Below, in pieces: positions 13,762 through 22,055 of a stretch of DNA of 33,590 nucleotides (position 1 is the first letter of the stretch; every line of letters begins with the position of its first letter). This DNA is from Bacillota bacterium (lineage in GTDB: Bacteria; Bacillota; Clostridia; CAKSNL01; HGM11501). The DNA lies in NCBI GenBank assembly GCA_030705805.1, contig JAUZPY010000012.1, positions 1-33,590 of the forward strand, given 5' to 3'. The translations under genes and the position numbers were made by a program. The notes below the pieces were generated by a model. It was not told the origin of the DNA and made no database searches. It was given only the letters and a program-made list of their open reading frames with translations.

Positions 13762-15930
13762 ATGATAGCAAAATTAATAATATTTTTTCTTTGCTCATCA
13801 GGTATATCTATTTCGGTACTTGTGGCAGCAAATGTAATTAATAATCGCTTTGGATATTCAATTAAAAAGGGAGCGCTTCTGACAGCGCTTTGGCTTGGTT
13901 TAGTGTGCTTTTTGCTAAATTATTATAGTCTGACATTAGATGGAATACCTGTAATATGTTCTAAAGTAATATTGCTGATGTACATTGCCGTAAGCTGTGA
14001 CATAAGAACCTTAGCAATTTTCGCTCCACTGTATATAGTTTCTGTTGCTGTATCTCCTTTCTCATTGATAATCGGAGTTATGTCTATGGCTTTTTGCATA
14101 ATAATCCCTGCAATATGTAAAAACAAGCTGTTAGCAGTATTCGCTGTTGTATACAGCATAATGCCGTTATCGCTGTCTGAAGTATTAGCTTATAAATATA
14201 TACCTGCATATGACTCTAAGCAGCTGTGGGCTATAGGAATAGGAATACAACTTTTTTTAACATTACAAGGAGTTGTTCTCTGGGTTTTGAGAAATACGGT
14301 TTTTGTGTCTTTGTTAACAGAATATGCTATGCATATAACAGGAAAACTTTATGGAATTTATTGTTTTGAAGTTAACGATAAGAACAATACGGTAGTTGTA
14401 AGTAAGGCAATGGCAGACCGTTTCGAATTTCCTGATGTCAAGATGTCCTGTGACGAATTTCGAAAAATACTAAATAATGCAACAGATTCAAAGGTTGAAG
14501 CTTTTAATGAAAATAACAAGAATTCCTTTTTTGTAACGCCTGTAACTTATGCAGTACACTATATAAAGTATTCATGCATGAGAGGCATAAACAAAAAACA
14601 TATCGGATATATAAGCGATATAACAGGCATGGTTCCTAGATATGAAATGCTTTATCGCTCTGCGCAGAAGGATTTTCAGACAGGACTTTTAACATATAAA
14701 AATCTTACAAGTTATCTTTTAAATATATCCAAGGAGAATAAAGGAAAAGTCCTTTGCGTAACTGTAATACCTGTATTAAATATTACGGGACACTCTGAAT
14801 ACAATGAAGAGTTTGAGCTTCAGTGTGATAAAATACTGATTGATATATTAAAAACATTTGACAACAGTGAGCTGTTTTATGTATCTAAGGGCCAATACAT
14901 TTTTGTGGTGAATAATATTTACAATCAAAGTACATTTGATGAAATAAGTTATGAAATAAAATTGTTAGCCGGTGACACTTATCTTGTTGGAGATACGACC
15001 GTAAAATTTGAAACAAAACTTGGCTTTTTCAGCGAAAATGCTAATGCAATTAACAGCTTTGAAGATAGCAAGGAAGTATTGGAAAAGTTGATGTTCTGCA
15101 TTATGAGGCAAAAGTGCTCTGCTGGAGGAAACATATATAGTTTTTCGTCTTGTGAGTATAAAGATTATTTAGACTGCTTACTGAGAATAAGATATCTGCC
15201 GATAATTTTTAAGGAAGAAAAACTTAGAATTGTATTTCAGCCAATTATATCTTTAACAAGCGGAAAGGCTGAAATGTGTGAGGTTTTGGTTAGGGCAGAC
15301 CATGAAGCTTATAGAAATACAAGAACTCTCGTTAATGATTGCATAAGAGAGGGGCTTGATGTGGAACTTGATAAGATTGTTTATAAAAAGCTTAGAAAAT
15401 GCTTGGAATCGGGAATTATACCTGCTTTGAATTATTCAGTTAATATAAACGGAAACACGCCGGTAGGAGAGGATGCTATAGAAACAGCCAAAATACTTAA
15501 AAATGCGGGATATAATTTATACCTTGAAATGGTAGAGCATATGAGAGTACCTGAAAACATATTGAAAGACAGAATGCTTAAGGCAAGACAAAATGATATA
15601 AAGCTTGCGGCAGATGATTATGGACAAAACACCTCGACTCTTGAAACGTTGTATAAAACTGATTTTGATATATTGAAGATACCTATGGATTTTATAGTGG
15701 ATATCGACAGCAGTAAAAAGAAGAGAATGTTTGTATCAAACATTCTTCATTACTGCAAGGAATCCGGAATAAAATGTGTTGCCGAAGGTGTAGAGAGAGC
15801 GGGAGAGCTTTATACACTCATGGATTTAGGCGTGGATTATGTTCAGGGATATTATTTTTCAAAGCCTCAGGATATAGTGCCGGAAACCGGTAAAATATTT
15901 TTTAATGCAAGTTCGTCAAAAGCAAATTAA
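13762..15930 (+). CDS. membrane EAL-domain c-di-GMP phosphodiesterase with degenerate GGDEF
   Basis: 722 residues. The N-terminal 190 residues contain about six membrane helices; then a spacer with weak PAS character; a degenerate GGDEF domain (FQTGLLTYKNL start, SKGQY where GGDEF is expected); and a C-terminal EAL domain. Catalytic EAL features are kept: EVLVR (E507) for EALIR, the Asn in VNINGN, LEMVE, ADDYG (D618-D619), DILK, AEGVE and VQGYYFSKP. It should hydrolyse c-di-GMP to pGpG at the membrane. The ATG at 13762 follows GGAGAGG; the longer frame from 13696 would start inside the terminator. It is controlled by the GEMM-I riboswitch, giving feedback from product to enzyme. Confidence 0.9.
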   Translation: MIAKLIIFFLCSSGISISVLVAANVINNRFGYSIKKGALLTALWLGLVCFLLNYYSLTLDGIPVICSKVILLMYIAVSCDIRTLAIFAPLYIVSVAVSPFSLIIGVMSMAFCIIIPAICKNKLLAVFAVVYSIMPLSLSEVLAYKYIPAYDSKQLWAIGIGIQLFLTLQGVVLWVLRNTVFVSLLTEYAMHITGKLYGIYCFEVNDKNNTVVVSKAMADRFEFPDVKMSCDEFRKILNNATDSKVEAFNENNKNSFFVTPVTYAVHYIKYSCMRGINKKHIGYISDITGMVPRYEMLYRSAQKDFQTGLLTYKNLTSYLLNISKENKGKVLCVTVIPVLNITGHSEYNEEFELQCDKILIDILKTFDNSELFYVSKGQYIFVVNNIYNQSTFDEISYEIKLLAGDTYLVGDTTVKFETKLGFFSENANAINSFEDSKEVLEKLMFCIMRQKCSAGGNIYSFSSCEYKDYLDCLLRIRYLPIIFKEEKLRIVFQPIISLTSGKAEMCEVLVRADHEAYRNTRTLVNDCIREGLDVELDKIVYKKLRKCLESGIIPALNYSVNINGNTPVGEDAIETAKILKNAGYNLYLEMVEHMRVPENILKDRMLKARQNDIKLAADDYGQNTSTLETLYKTDFDILKIPMDFIVDIDSSKKKRMFVSNILHYCKESGIKCVAEGVERAGELYTLMDLGVDYVQGYYFSKPQDIVPETGKIFFNASSSKAN

Positions 15931-16112
15931 AGATTAATATTTTTATAAAACTAAAGTTTTTATAAATTTCTGATAAAATTTTAAAAATACTGCTTGACTA
16001 TATAAAGATACTATTTTAAAATGTAGAGAGAACAACTCCGAAATACCAAATTTTACATAACGGGATTTGTTCAAAATTATAGTATAATATATTGGGGTAT
16101 AAATAAAAAATA

Positions 16113-16142
16113 TGCGTTACAGATAATGGGGATTATAACGCA
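16113..16142 (+). promoter_or_regulatory. inverted repeat in the leader of the HD-GYP gene
   Basis: TGCGTTA (16113-16119) and TAACGCA (16136-16142) are an exact 7-bp inverted repeat with a 16-nt loop. A TATAAT lies upstream at 16083-16088 but without a good -35. The 302-bp gap between the two phosphodiesterase genes otherwise shows no gene, no second GEMM core and no clear terminator for the EAL gene. Confidence 0.35.
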
Positions 16143-16232
16143 GTATATCAGGGATTTTAGTACACTAGAGATTAAGTACATACCATTTTGCATTATTTAG
16201 ATTGACAAGACAACTTTGGAAAGGTGAAGTGT

Positions 16233-17273
16233 ATGGACAGATTTGATTCGGGCTTTAGTATTATAGATAATATTGAAGTTTTTGACAATGGGCTTACAGG
16301 GGAAGAACTTGAGACTATTAAAAAAATCTTTGATCGGAATCCGGTACCGGTTGCATTGCTGCGGGTAGAAAAGGGTAAGTATAACTGCATTTATAGGAAT
16401 AGGAAAATGGAAGAAATTTATGATGTATTTGCGGATATATCTGAAGATCTTGCAAAAAACCTTGAGGATGCTGCGCTTAAAGAAAAGTCCTATACATTAA
16501 GCAGGTATTCGGTAGCTAAGGACAAGCATTTGGAAGTTTTCCTTTACCCCTATAAGAAAGGCTATTGCGGGTGCATGCTTAATGACGTAACAGATTTTCA
16601 GTCTGAGCAAATTAGGACGAAGGAGTATTTAAGAGCCCAAATGGAGCGGCAGACTAAGTATTACTGGCAGACTATTGACCTTATGAGCGCTCTTATTGAA
16701 CACCGCAGTAACGAAAGCGGAGTGCATGTTGCTAAAATTAAGTATTATACCAGGTGCCTCTTGGAAAACCTCGCCAATATGTATCCGGATCTTAAAATTG
16801 ACAGAGATGACATTGAAGATATAGTTAAGCTTTCACCGCTTCATGATATAGGCAAAATCGGGATACCTGACTGTATTCTGCTAAAGCCCGGAAAGCTTAG
16901 CATGGAAGAGTTTGAAGTGATGAAAAAGCATACTGTTATTGGTGCACAGATTTCAAGGTCACTTCCTTATGTTGATAATGACAGAAGAAGAGTTTACGCT
17001 TATGAAATTTGTAAATATCATCATGAAAGATTTGACGGAAAAGGATATCCTGAGGGTCTTTCCGGTAGGGAAATACCTTTATGCGCTCAAGTAGTGGGGT
17101 TGGCGGATGCATATGAAGCGCTTACAAGCAAAAGAGTATATAAAGAAGCATATTCCCATGAAAAAAGCATGAAGATGCTAGTAAATGGAGAATGTGGCAC
17201 ATTTAGTCAAAGGCTTATTAAATGTTTAATGAAAGTCTCAGAACAGTTTGAAGCAATAAGATCACATTTTTAA
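16233..17273 (+). CDS. HD-GYP domain c-di-GMP phosphodiesterase
   Basis: 346 residues. The first 110 resemble a PAS-like sensor (NPVPVALLRVEKGKYNCIYRNRKMEEIY), followed by a short helix and an HD-GYP domain. HD motif: SPLHDIGKIGIPD (H204, D205). Then KKHTVIGAQI, YHHERFDGKGYPEGLSG with the GYP signature near residue 270, and VVGLADAYEALTS. These metal and substrate residues suggest an active enzyme that degrades c-di-GMP to pGpG or GMP. The extreme C-terminus (GTFSQRLIKCL) departs from the usual GTxFDP motif. The ATG at 16233 is preferred over the GTG at 16224, which lies in the AAAGGTG ribosome binding site. It has no transmembrane helix, so it is cytoplasmic. Confidence 0.93.
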   Translation: MDRFDSGFSIIDNIEVFDNGLTGEELETIKKIFDRNPVPVALLRVEKGKYNCIYRNRKMEEIYDVFADISEDLAKNLEDAALKEKSYTLSRYSVAKDKHLEVFLYPYKKGYCGCMLNDVTDFQSEQIRTKEYLRAQMERQTKYYWQTIDLMSALIEHRSNESGVHVAKIKYYTRCLLENLANMYPDLKIDRDDIEDIVKLSPLHDIGKIGIPDCILLKPGKLSMEEFEVMKKHTVIGAQISRSLPYVDNDRRRVYAYEICKYHHERFDGKGYPEGLSGREIPLCAQVVGLADAYEALTSKRVYKEAYSHEKSMKMLVNGECGTFSQRLIKCLMKVSEQFEAIRSHF

Positions 17274-17284
17274 TAAAAATAAAA

Positions 17285-17348
17285 CCCTTACCCATTAGGA
17301 TGAAGGAAAAATCTTTTTTCTCTTCCTTTTAGGTAAGGGCTTTATTTT
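17285..17348. terminator. long-stem terminator between convergent genes
   Basis: CCCTTACC (17285-17292) pairs with GGTAAGGG (17332-17339), with an inner GAAGGA/TCTTCC pairing, then CTTTATTTTG. It lies between the HD-GYP gene and the minus-strand small gene. Confidence 0.75.
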
Positions 17349-17356
17349 GCTTAAAA

Positions 17357-17555
17357 TTATAATAAGAGCTCTTTTGCTGTTTTATAATCTATATTTAATA
17401 TTGCTTGTGATAATTTAGCAAAAAGCGTGTGCTTTAGCTCTTTTAATAAATTATCAAACGGACTGCCTAAAGACATACCGGGCACTTCTGCCGAAAGTAC
17501 AATCAACGGCTAAGGCAGTAATTCTAGTCATTTTTTTGTTGTCGATTTGTTCCAT
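17357..17555 (-). pseudogene. small gene with a one-base frameshift, downstream of the receiver-GGDEF gene
   Basis: An ATG at 17555, 8 bases after the GGDEF gene stop and behind TAGGAGAA, opens MEQIDNKKMTRITALAV, then shifts into a frame that ends at once. The +1 frame continues IVLSAEVPGMSLGSPF and runs to a stop at 17357-17359 (...YKTAKELLL). The span is 199 bases, i.e. 66 codons plus one base, consistent with a single inserted base in a gene of about 65 residues. The joined product would have a short hydrophobic segment and an amphipathic C-terminal half. I do not recognise the family. It could also be an assembly error. Confidence 0.45.
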
Positions 17556-17562
17556 TATTCTC

Positions 17563-18894
17563 CTAACAGTCTACGTGAACTTTAATTACTGAAGCAATCT
17601 CTTCCGGACAGCTTTGTTTAACAGCATTAATAACGTTGGACCTGATTTGCTCAGGGGTAATATCAAACACAAGGGCAATTAATTGTGATGAACCATTTTT
17701 ACTTACTGCACCAATGTTTTTAAGTTTTATTACAAATTCCTGCATAATTGTGTCCAGGACATCCTCTCGCTTATTATTGGGCACAGCGTCCGCAGATACA
17801 ACTATCACATGAGTTAAAGGACCTCCTTTTTCAGCCAAAATACATGAAAATTGATATATTGCCTGTAATTCCCCGAATTTAACAACAATGGTTTTGGTTT
17901 CATCATACCTTCCTTTTAAAAGCTCATGTGTCCAGTTATCGTAGCAGTAGTTGTAGTTAGCATTATCCAATGAATCAGCAAAACAAAGGGTTCCTTTACC
18001 TCTGCTTTTAGCTTCCTGGAGAGCGTAATCTGCCATGTTGAAGGCCTCTTCAAAACGGCTTCCGTCCATAGGCATAATAGCAATGCCTATTGATACGCTG
18101 GCAAATGCGGAACCTTCCCTCATTTTAAAGGAAGTTTCCGCATTTTGCAGTATTTTTGCAGCTACATGCTCTACTTGTTCTTTGTCGATAATGCCTGGCA
18201 TAAACAAGCAAAATTCGTCCCCGCCTATCCTGCTTTTAATAATTTCCCTACTTAGATTATGCTGTAGGAAAAAAGCGAAGGTTTTTAAAAGACTATCCCC
18301 GGTCTGATGCCCGTAAATATCATTTACTCTTTTGAACCCATCGATGTCTAACATTAACAAGGTGCCGTTTTTTCCTTCTACTGTGATATGCTGATTTACT
18401 GCTGCAGAAATGTATTTTCGTTTCCAAAGGCCTGTAAGCTCATCCTTCATAGCTTCAATTCGGGCCTGCTCAGCTTCTATCTTTACTTGCTCAAATTTTG
18501 AGGCTATTTCTCTGTTATTTATTCCATGTAAAATGTGCATTTCCACCCGCTGGAGCAATGATTCTCGCCTGATGGGCTTGGTTATAAAGTCAGTTGCACC
18601 AAGCTGAAGTGCCCTTATTTCGCTTTCGGGATTTAAATCTGCGGTAAGAAAGATAATAGGAATTCCATATAAAGACGGTATTTTATTGATTTGTTCCAAG
18701 AGAATGAACCCGTCCATCTTAGGCATATTTATGTCAATAATTATTAGGTCGGGAATGTGTGTATCCAGATACTGAAGCGCTGTAGCGCCGTCAGAAATCA
18801 GGCGCACATCATAATACTCTTCCGGCATGCTCTTGATGTACCTTAAGGTTTCCGCTTTATTATATACAACCAATATGTTTTTCTTAGAGCCCAT
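17563..18894 (-). CDS. response regulator with GGDEF diguanylate cyclase and C-terminal extension
   Basis: 443 residues in three parts. Receiver (1-120): phospho-acceptor D54 in IIIDINMPKMDG, Thr in IFLTAD, Lys in FITKPI; but the acidic pair that normally binds Mg2+ (DD) is replaced by Y11-N12. GGDEF domain (about 155-310): DELTGLWKRKY, LDIDGFKRVNDIYGH and an intact GGDEF at 224-228, so c-di-GMP synthesis is likely; the RxxD inhibitory site is not evident (REII). C-terminal extension (about 311-443) of unknown family. The ATG at 18894 has GGAGG and a promoter at 18987-19015. The small gene at 17555 follows on the same strand. Confidence 0.92.
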   Translation of the reverse strand: MGSKKNILVVYNKAETLRYIKSMPEEYYDVRLISDGATALQYLDTHIPDLIIIDINMPKMDGFILLEQINKIPSLYGIPIIFLTADLNPESEIRALQLGATDFITKPIRRESLLQRVEMHILHGINNREIASKFEQVKIEAEQARIEAMKDELTGLWKRKYISAAVNQHITVEGKNGTLLMLDIDGFKRVNDIYGHQTGDSLLKTFAFFLQHNLSREIIKSRIGGDEFCLFMPGIIDKEQVEHVAAKILQNAETSFKMREGSAFASVSIGIAIMPMDGSRFEEAFNMADYALQEAKSRGKGTLCFADSLDNANYNYCYDNWTHELLKGRYDETKTIVVKFGELQAIYQFSCILAEKGGPLTHVIVVSADAVPNNKREDVLDTIMQEFVIKLKNIGAVSKNGSSQLIALVFDITPEQIRSNVINAVKQSCPEEIASVIKVHVDC

Positions 18895-18986
18895 ACAGCC
18901 TCCTTTCCGGCAAATTAATTCATATAAAATCGGCCGATAGTTTTAGAAGTAGTTGTAATTAAATGGTAAATTTTCTATTATTTTCT

Positions 18987-19015
18987 ATATTATCACACTT
19001 TTTTTATGATTTCAA
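18987..19015 (-). promoter_or_regulatory. promoter of the receiver-GGDEF gene
   Basis: On the minus strand TTGAAA (19010-19015), 17-bp spacer, TAATAT (18987-18992). It implies a 5' leader of about 85 bases. The 357-bp divergent gap 18895-19251 contains this and the plus-strand promoter at 19191; the AT-rich rest shows nothing else. Confidence 0.6.
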
Positions 19016-19190
19016 TGGCATATAACAAAAAACATTTCAAAATATGACCTGTTGTTTTGTTTATTTTGCATTAACTTCTTATAAATCCAAATTTATTACG
19101 GGATGTTAAAATTGTCCAAATTTATTCTTGGAATATTATATTTTATATATATTATATAAATTACAAATTAATATTATTTTAATTAGGGCA

Positions 19191-19219
19191 TTGACTTACT
19201 AAAAAATTAAAATTATAAT
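19191..19219 (+). promoter_or_regulatory. promoter of the three-gene operon starting at 19252
   Basis: TTGACT (19191-19196), 17-bp spacer, TATAAT (19214-19219). Expected transcription start is near 19226, about 26 bases before the first start codon. Confidence 0.8.
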
Positions 19220-19251
19220 TAAATATATTTAAAAGAATAGGAAGAATTAGT

Positions 19252-19806
19252 ATGTCAGGTTTTTTTGGTCACTTAAGAACAGTAAATAGACATAGAAGAC
19301 AGGTACGAAAAAACTGCTTTCGTGCGGGTTTGATTTGGCAAGGGTTAACCCATGACCTGTCAAAATATTCTCCGTCAGAATTTATTACGGGAGCTAAATA
19401 TTATCAGGGCTCCAGAAGCCCGAATGAGCGGGAGAGGGAAATTTTTGGAGCGTCTAAGGCATGGATGCACCATAAGGGAAGAAATAAGCATCATTTTGAA
19501 TATTGGATTGACATTAATCCAAACACTAAAAATTATGAGCCTGTAAGGATGCCGATAAAATATGTAGGAGAAATGTTTTGCGATAGGGTAGCTGCCTCAA
19601 AAATTTATTATGGCAGTAATTATACCGATGCAACCCCCCTTGCATATTATTCCCGAGGGCAAGACAGAACAAGACTACATAAGGAAACACGGGAAATTTT
19701 GGAGGACCTTTTGAACACATTGGCAAATGAAGGGGAAACTGCCGTGTTCGAAAAACTTAAGAAGCTTATTAAGGAGGATAAAAAATGTATAAAGAAAAAG
19801 CACTGA
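19252..19806 (+). CDS. DUF5662-like protein (histidine-rich, HD-like motif)
   Basis: 184 residues, mostly alpha-helical and basic. Conserved-looking features: SGFFGHLRTVNRHRRQVRKNCF at the start, GLTHDLSKYSPSEF with an HD pair, then WMHHKGRNKHHFEYW and MPIKYVGEMFCDRVAA. The spacing of the His/Asp residues suggests a metal-dependent hydrolase-like site, but no activity is established for this family as far as I know; the DUF5662 assignment is from memory of its pattern. The ATG at 19252 follows GGAAG. The gene overlaps the next by 22 bases, so the two are translationally coupled. Confidence 0.7.
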   Translation: MSGFFGHLRTVNRHRRQVRKNCFRAGLIWQGLTHDLSKYSPSEFITGAKYYQGSRSPNEREREIFGASKAWMHHKGRNKHHFEYWIDINPNTKNYEPVRMPIKYVGEMFCDRVAASKIYYGSNYTDATPLAYYSRGQDRTRLHKETREILEDLLNTLANEGETAVFEKLKKLIKEDKKCIKKKH

Positions 19807-20201
19807 AATATTTTAACGAAGGATGCAATTGTGCTCAATCTGTTTTTGCAGCTTTTGCTACAGAATACGGAATGGATGAGAAAGAAGCAATGCGTCTTGC
19901 ATCAAGCTTTGGCGGGGGAATGGGGCAAATGAGAGAAGTTTGCGGTGCGATGAGCGGTGCCCTTATGGCTTTGGGACTTATTGAAGGCTATGATGACTTT
20001 GACCCGAACAAAAAAATAAACCACTATCAAAATGTTAGAGCTATTGCTGATAAATTTAAAGAAAAAAATGAAAGCATTATTTGCCGGGAACTGCTTAGTA
20101 AGGCCGGGGATAATAAAACTCCGACAGGACATAACCAAGCCTGTGTTGACTTTGTATGTAATGCATGTGATATCCTCCAGGAGCATTTAAATGAAAAGTA
20201 A
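19785..20201 (+). CDS. C_GCAxxG_C_C family protein (putative redox)
   Basis: 138 residues. Family-defining cysteines are present: EGCNCAQS (C14, C16), SSFGGGMGQMREVCGAMSGALMALG, and the C-terminal pair ACVDFVCNAC. Such proteins occur in anaerobes and are usually annotated only as probable redox proteins, often near molybdopterin or flavin enzymes. The ATG at 19785 has a perfect AAGGAGG although it lies inside the preceding gene. The next gene, an FAD enzyme, overlaps by 11 bases, so this may be an electron-transfer or thiol partner of that enzyme (inference from position). Confidence 0.88.
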   Translation: MYKEKALKYFNEGCNCAQSVFAAFATEYGMDEKEAMRLASSFGGGMGQMREVCGAMSGALMALGLIEGYDDFDPNKKINHYQNVRAIADKFKEKNESIICRELLSKAGDNKTPTGHNQACVDFVCNACDILQEHLNEK

Positions 20202-21861
20202 AATGAAATTCATTTTGGGTCTTTTGATGGCACTATTTGGATTCATATATATTATTTTAGCTTTAAAAAATCCAGGATTTTTTTTGCCTTTAAAAAAGGG
20301 CACCACATATGTAATTTACGGTGGTTATATATATACAACAATCAGGCTTTTGATACAAAACAGAATTAAAGGGGTAAAAGGCAAAAAAATAATTATTGTC
20401 GGCGGCGGAATTTCAGGTTTAATCTCAGGAATATACGCAAGGAAAGCCGGATTTGATGTAGAAATATTTGAAAAAAATCCCGTAGCAGGCGGAGAGTGTA
20501 CTGGATGGGATAGAGGACCTTACCATATAGATAACTGTATCCATTGGCTTATGGGGACTAAACAGGGCAGCGACCTAAATAAAATATGGAATACGGTCGG
20601 AGCTTTGGATAATGTTAAGGTACTATCTTTTGACAGAATGTACACATCCAAGTTAAACGGAAAAAGCATAACTCTTTATCAGGATGCTGATAGGACTGAA
20701 AGGGAACTTATAGAACTTTCGCCTGAGGATGAAGAAGAAATAAAGAAATTAATAAACAATGTAAAAAAAGCAGAAAACGTAATGATACCGGCAAATAAGC
20801 CTACAGATTTTTGGGGTCTTTTTGATTTAATTAAAATGGGAAAAGACATGAAAGTGACTTTTTCGTTATTCAAAGAATACTCAGGGCAGGATACAAAAGA
20901 CTTAATGAACCGTTTTAAGCATCCTTTAATTAAATGCATGATTTCAGACTTTTGCACGAGAGAGTCGTTGGGGCGATCTTTTCCGATAGCTTATGGAAAC
21001 TTTGTTTCCGGTGACGGTGGGATACCACAAGGCGGATCAAGGAAAATGGCCGAGAGAATGGAAGAAAGACTTAAAGCCTTAGGGGGAACAATATTTAAAG
21101 ACTCACAGGTTGAAAAGATAGAAATTAAAGACAAAAAAGGGACAGGCATTATTATGTCCGATGGTTCTTTCCACAGCGCAGATTATATAATTTGTGCGTG
21201 CGATACAGACTGGACCTTTAATCATCTTTTAGGCAAGGAGTATATGAGCAATCTGTTTCGTGAAGTTTATAATAACAGGGAAGCTTATCCGGTGTACGGC
21301 ATGTTTCAGGCAGCTTTTGCAGTAGATGGAGATTTGACTCTTGACAGTGAAACGATTCTTGACTTTGACAAGCCTGAAGAATGGATGTCAGACCGTCTGA
21401 CAGTTAAGACATACCAATATGAACCATCCTTTGCACCTTCCGGAAAGCAGATTTTGCAAGTACTGCTTGGAATGGAAGAGAAAGCTTATGAGTATTGGGA
21501 GGAATTATATAAAAACAAGGAAGCATATAAAGCAAAGAAAATAGAATTTGCGAAGGTTATCTGCCAAAGAATAACAGATGAGTATCCGCAGTTTGAAGGA
21601 AAACTTGAGCTTCTTGATACATGGACGCCAATGACCTATAAGCGTTACTGCAATGCGTATAAAGGATATAATCAAGCCTTTGTGATAACTAAAAAAAGCA
21701 GAAAAAACCCTTACCCATCACCGTATATAAAAAATCTCTCCAATGTGATTTTATCAGGGCAGTGGGTAAGCCCTCCAGGAGGGCTTCCGGGAGCGGCAAT
21801 TACAGGGAAGTTTGCTGTGCAGAGAATTCTGAAAAAAGAAAAGCAGGATGTAGACATATAA
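20191..21861 (+). CDS. phytoene desaturase-like FAD-dependent oxidoreductase, membrane-anchored
   Basis: 556 residues. Two hydrophobic segments at the N-terminus (about 6-26 and 39-55) anchor it; a Rossmann dinucleotide-binding start follows, IIIVGGGISGLISGIYARKAG (GxGxxG at 71-76), with FEKNPVAGGECTGW as the second FAD motif. The C-terminal SGQWVSPPGGLPGAAITG is the typical flavin-binding end of the CrtI/amine-oxidase-like group. No carotenoid genes are nearby, so the substrate is probably not phytoene; related clostridial proteins are unassigned. The ATG at 20191 follows CAGGAG. It is the last gene of the operon; no convincing terminator follows. Confidence 0.88.
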   Translation: MKSKMKFILGLLMALFGFIYIILALKNPGFFLPLKKGTTYVIYGGYIYTTIRLLIQNRIKGVKGKKIIIVGGGISGLISGIYARKAGFDVEIFEKNPVAGGECTGWDRGPYHIDNCIHWLMGTKQGSDLNKIWNTVGALDNVKVLSFDRMYTSKLNGKSITLYQDADRTERELIELSPEDEEEIKKLINNVKKAENVMIPANKPTDFWGLFDLIKMGKDMKVTFSLFKEYSGQDTKDLMNRFKHPLIKCMISDFCTRESLGRSFPIAYGNFVSGDGGIPQGGSRKMAERMEERLKALGGTIFKDSQVEKIEIKDKKGTGIIMSDGSFHSADYIICACDTDWTFNHLLGKEYMSNLFREVYNNREAYPVYGMFQAAFAVDGDLTLDSETILDFDKPEEWMSDRLTVKTYQYEPSFAPSGKQILQVLLGMEEKAYEYWEELYKNKEAYKAKKIEFAKVICQRITDEYPQFEGKLELLDTWTPMTYKRYCNAYKGYNQAFVITKKSRKNPYPSPYIKNLSNVILSGQWVSPPGGLPGAAITGKFAVQRILKKEKQDVDI

Positions 21862-21996
21862 AAATAAAAAGCTTTCTAAAAAGCTGTTATAACTTCCTTA
21901 AACGTTTATATAATTATAGTATTTTTTTGATGCCCTGCAATTAGAGTCTTCACTTAAAATAGTACAATTTTGACATAATACGAGAATTTTAAGCCC

Positions 21997-22025
21997 TTGA
22001 CACAAGGACTAAAAAATGTTATATT
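21997..22025 (+). promoter_or_regulatory. promoter of the lipoprotein gene
   Basis: TTGACA (21997-22002), 17-bp spacer, TATATT (22020-22025); a second TATAAT-like box overlaps further on (22032-22037). Confidence 0.65.
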
Positions 22026-22055
22026 CAATAATATAATTTTTTAGGAGGATCAGAT

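Noticed and set aside
15931-16232. A second c-di-GMP riboswitch before the HD-GYP gene
   Set aside because: No GGGCAAACC or GACGCAAAGC core is present; only an unassigned 7-bp inverted repeat.
18035-18607. Plus-strand open frames over the receiver-GGDEF gene
   Set aside because: No ribosome binding sites or recognisable domains; shadows of the minus-strand gene.
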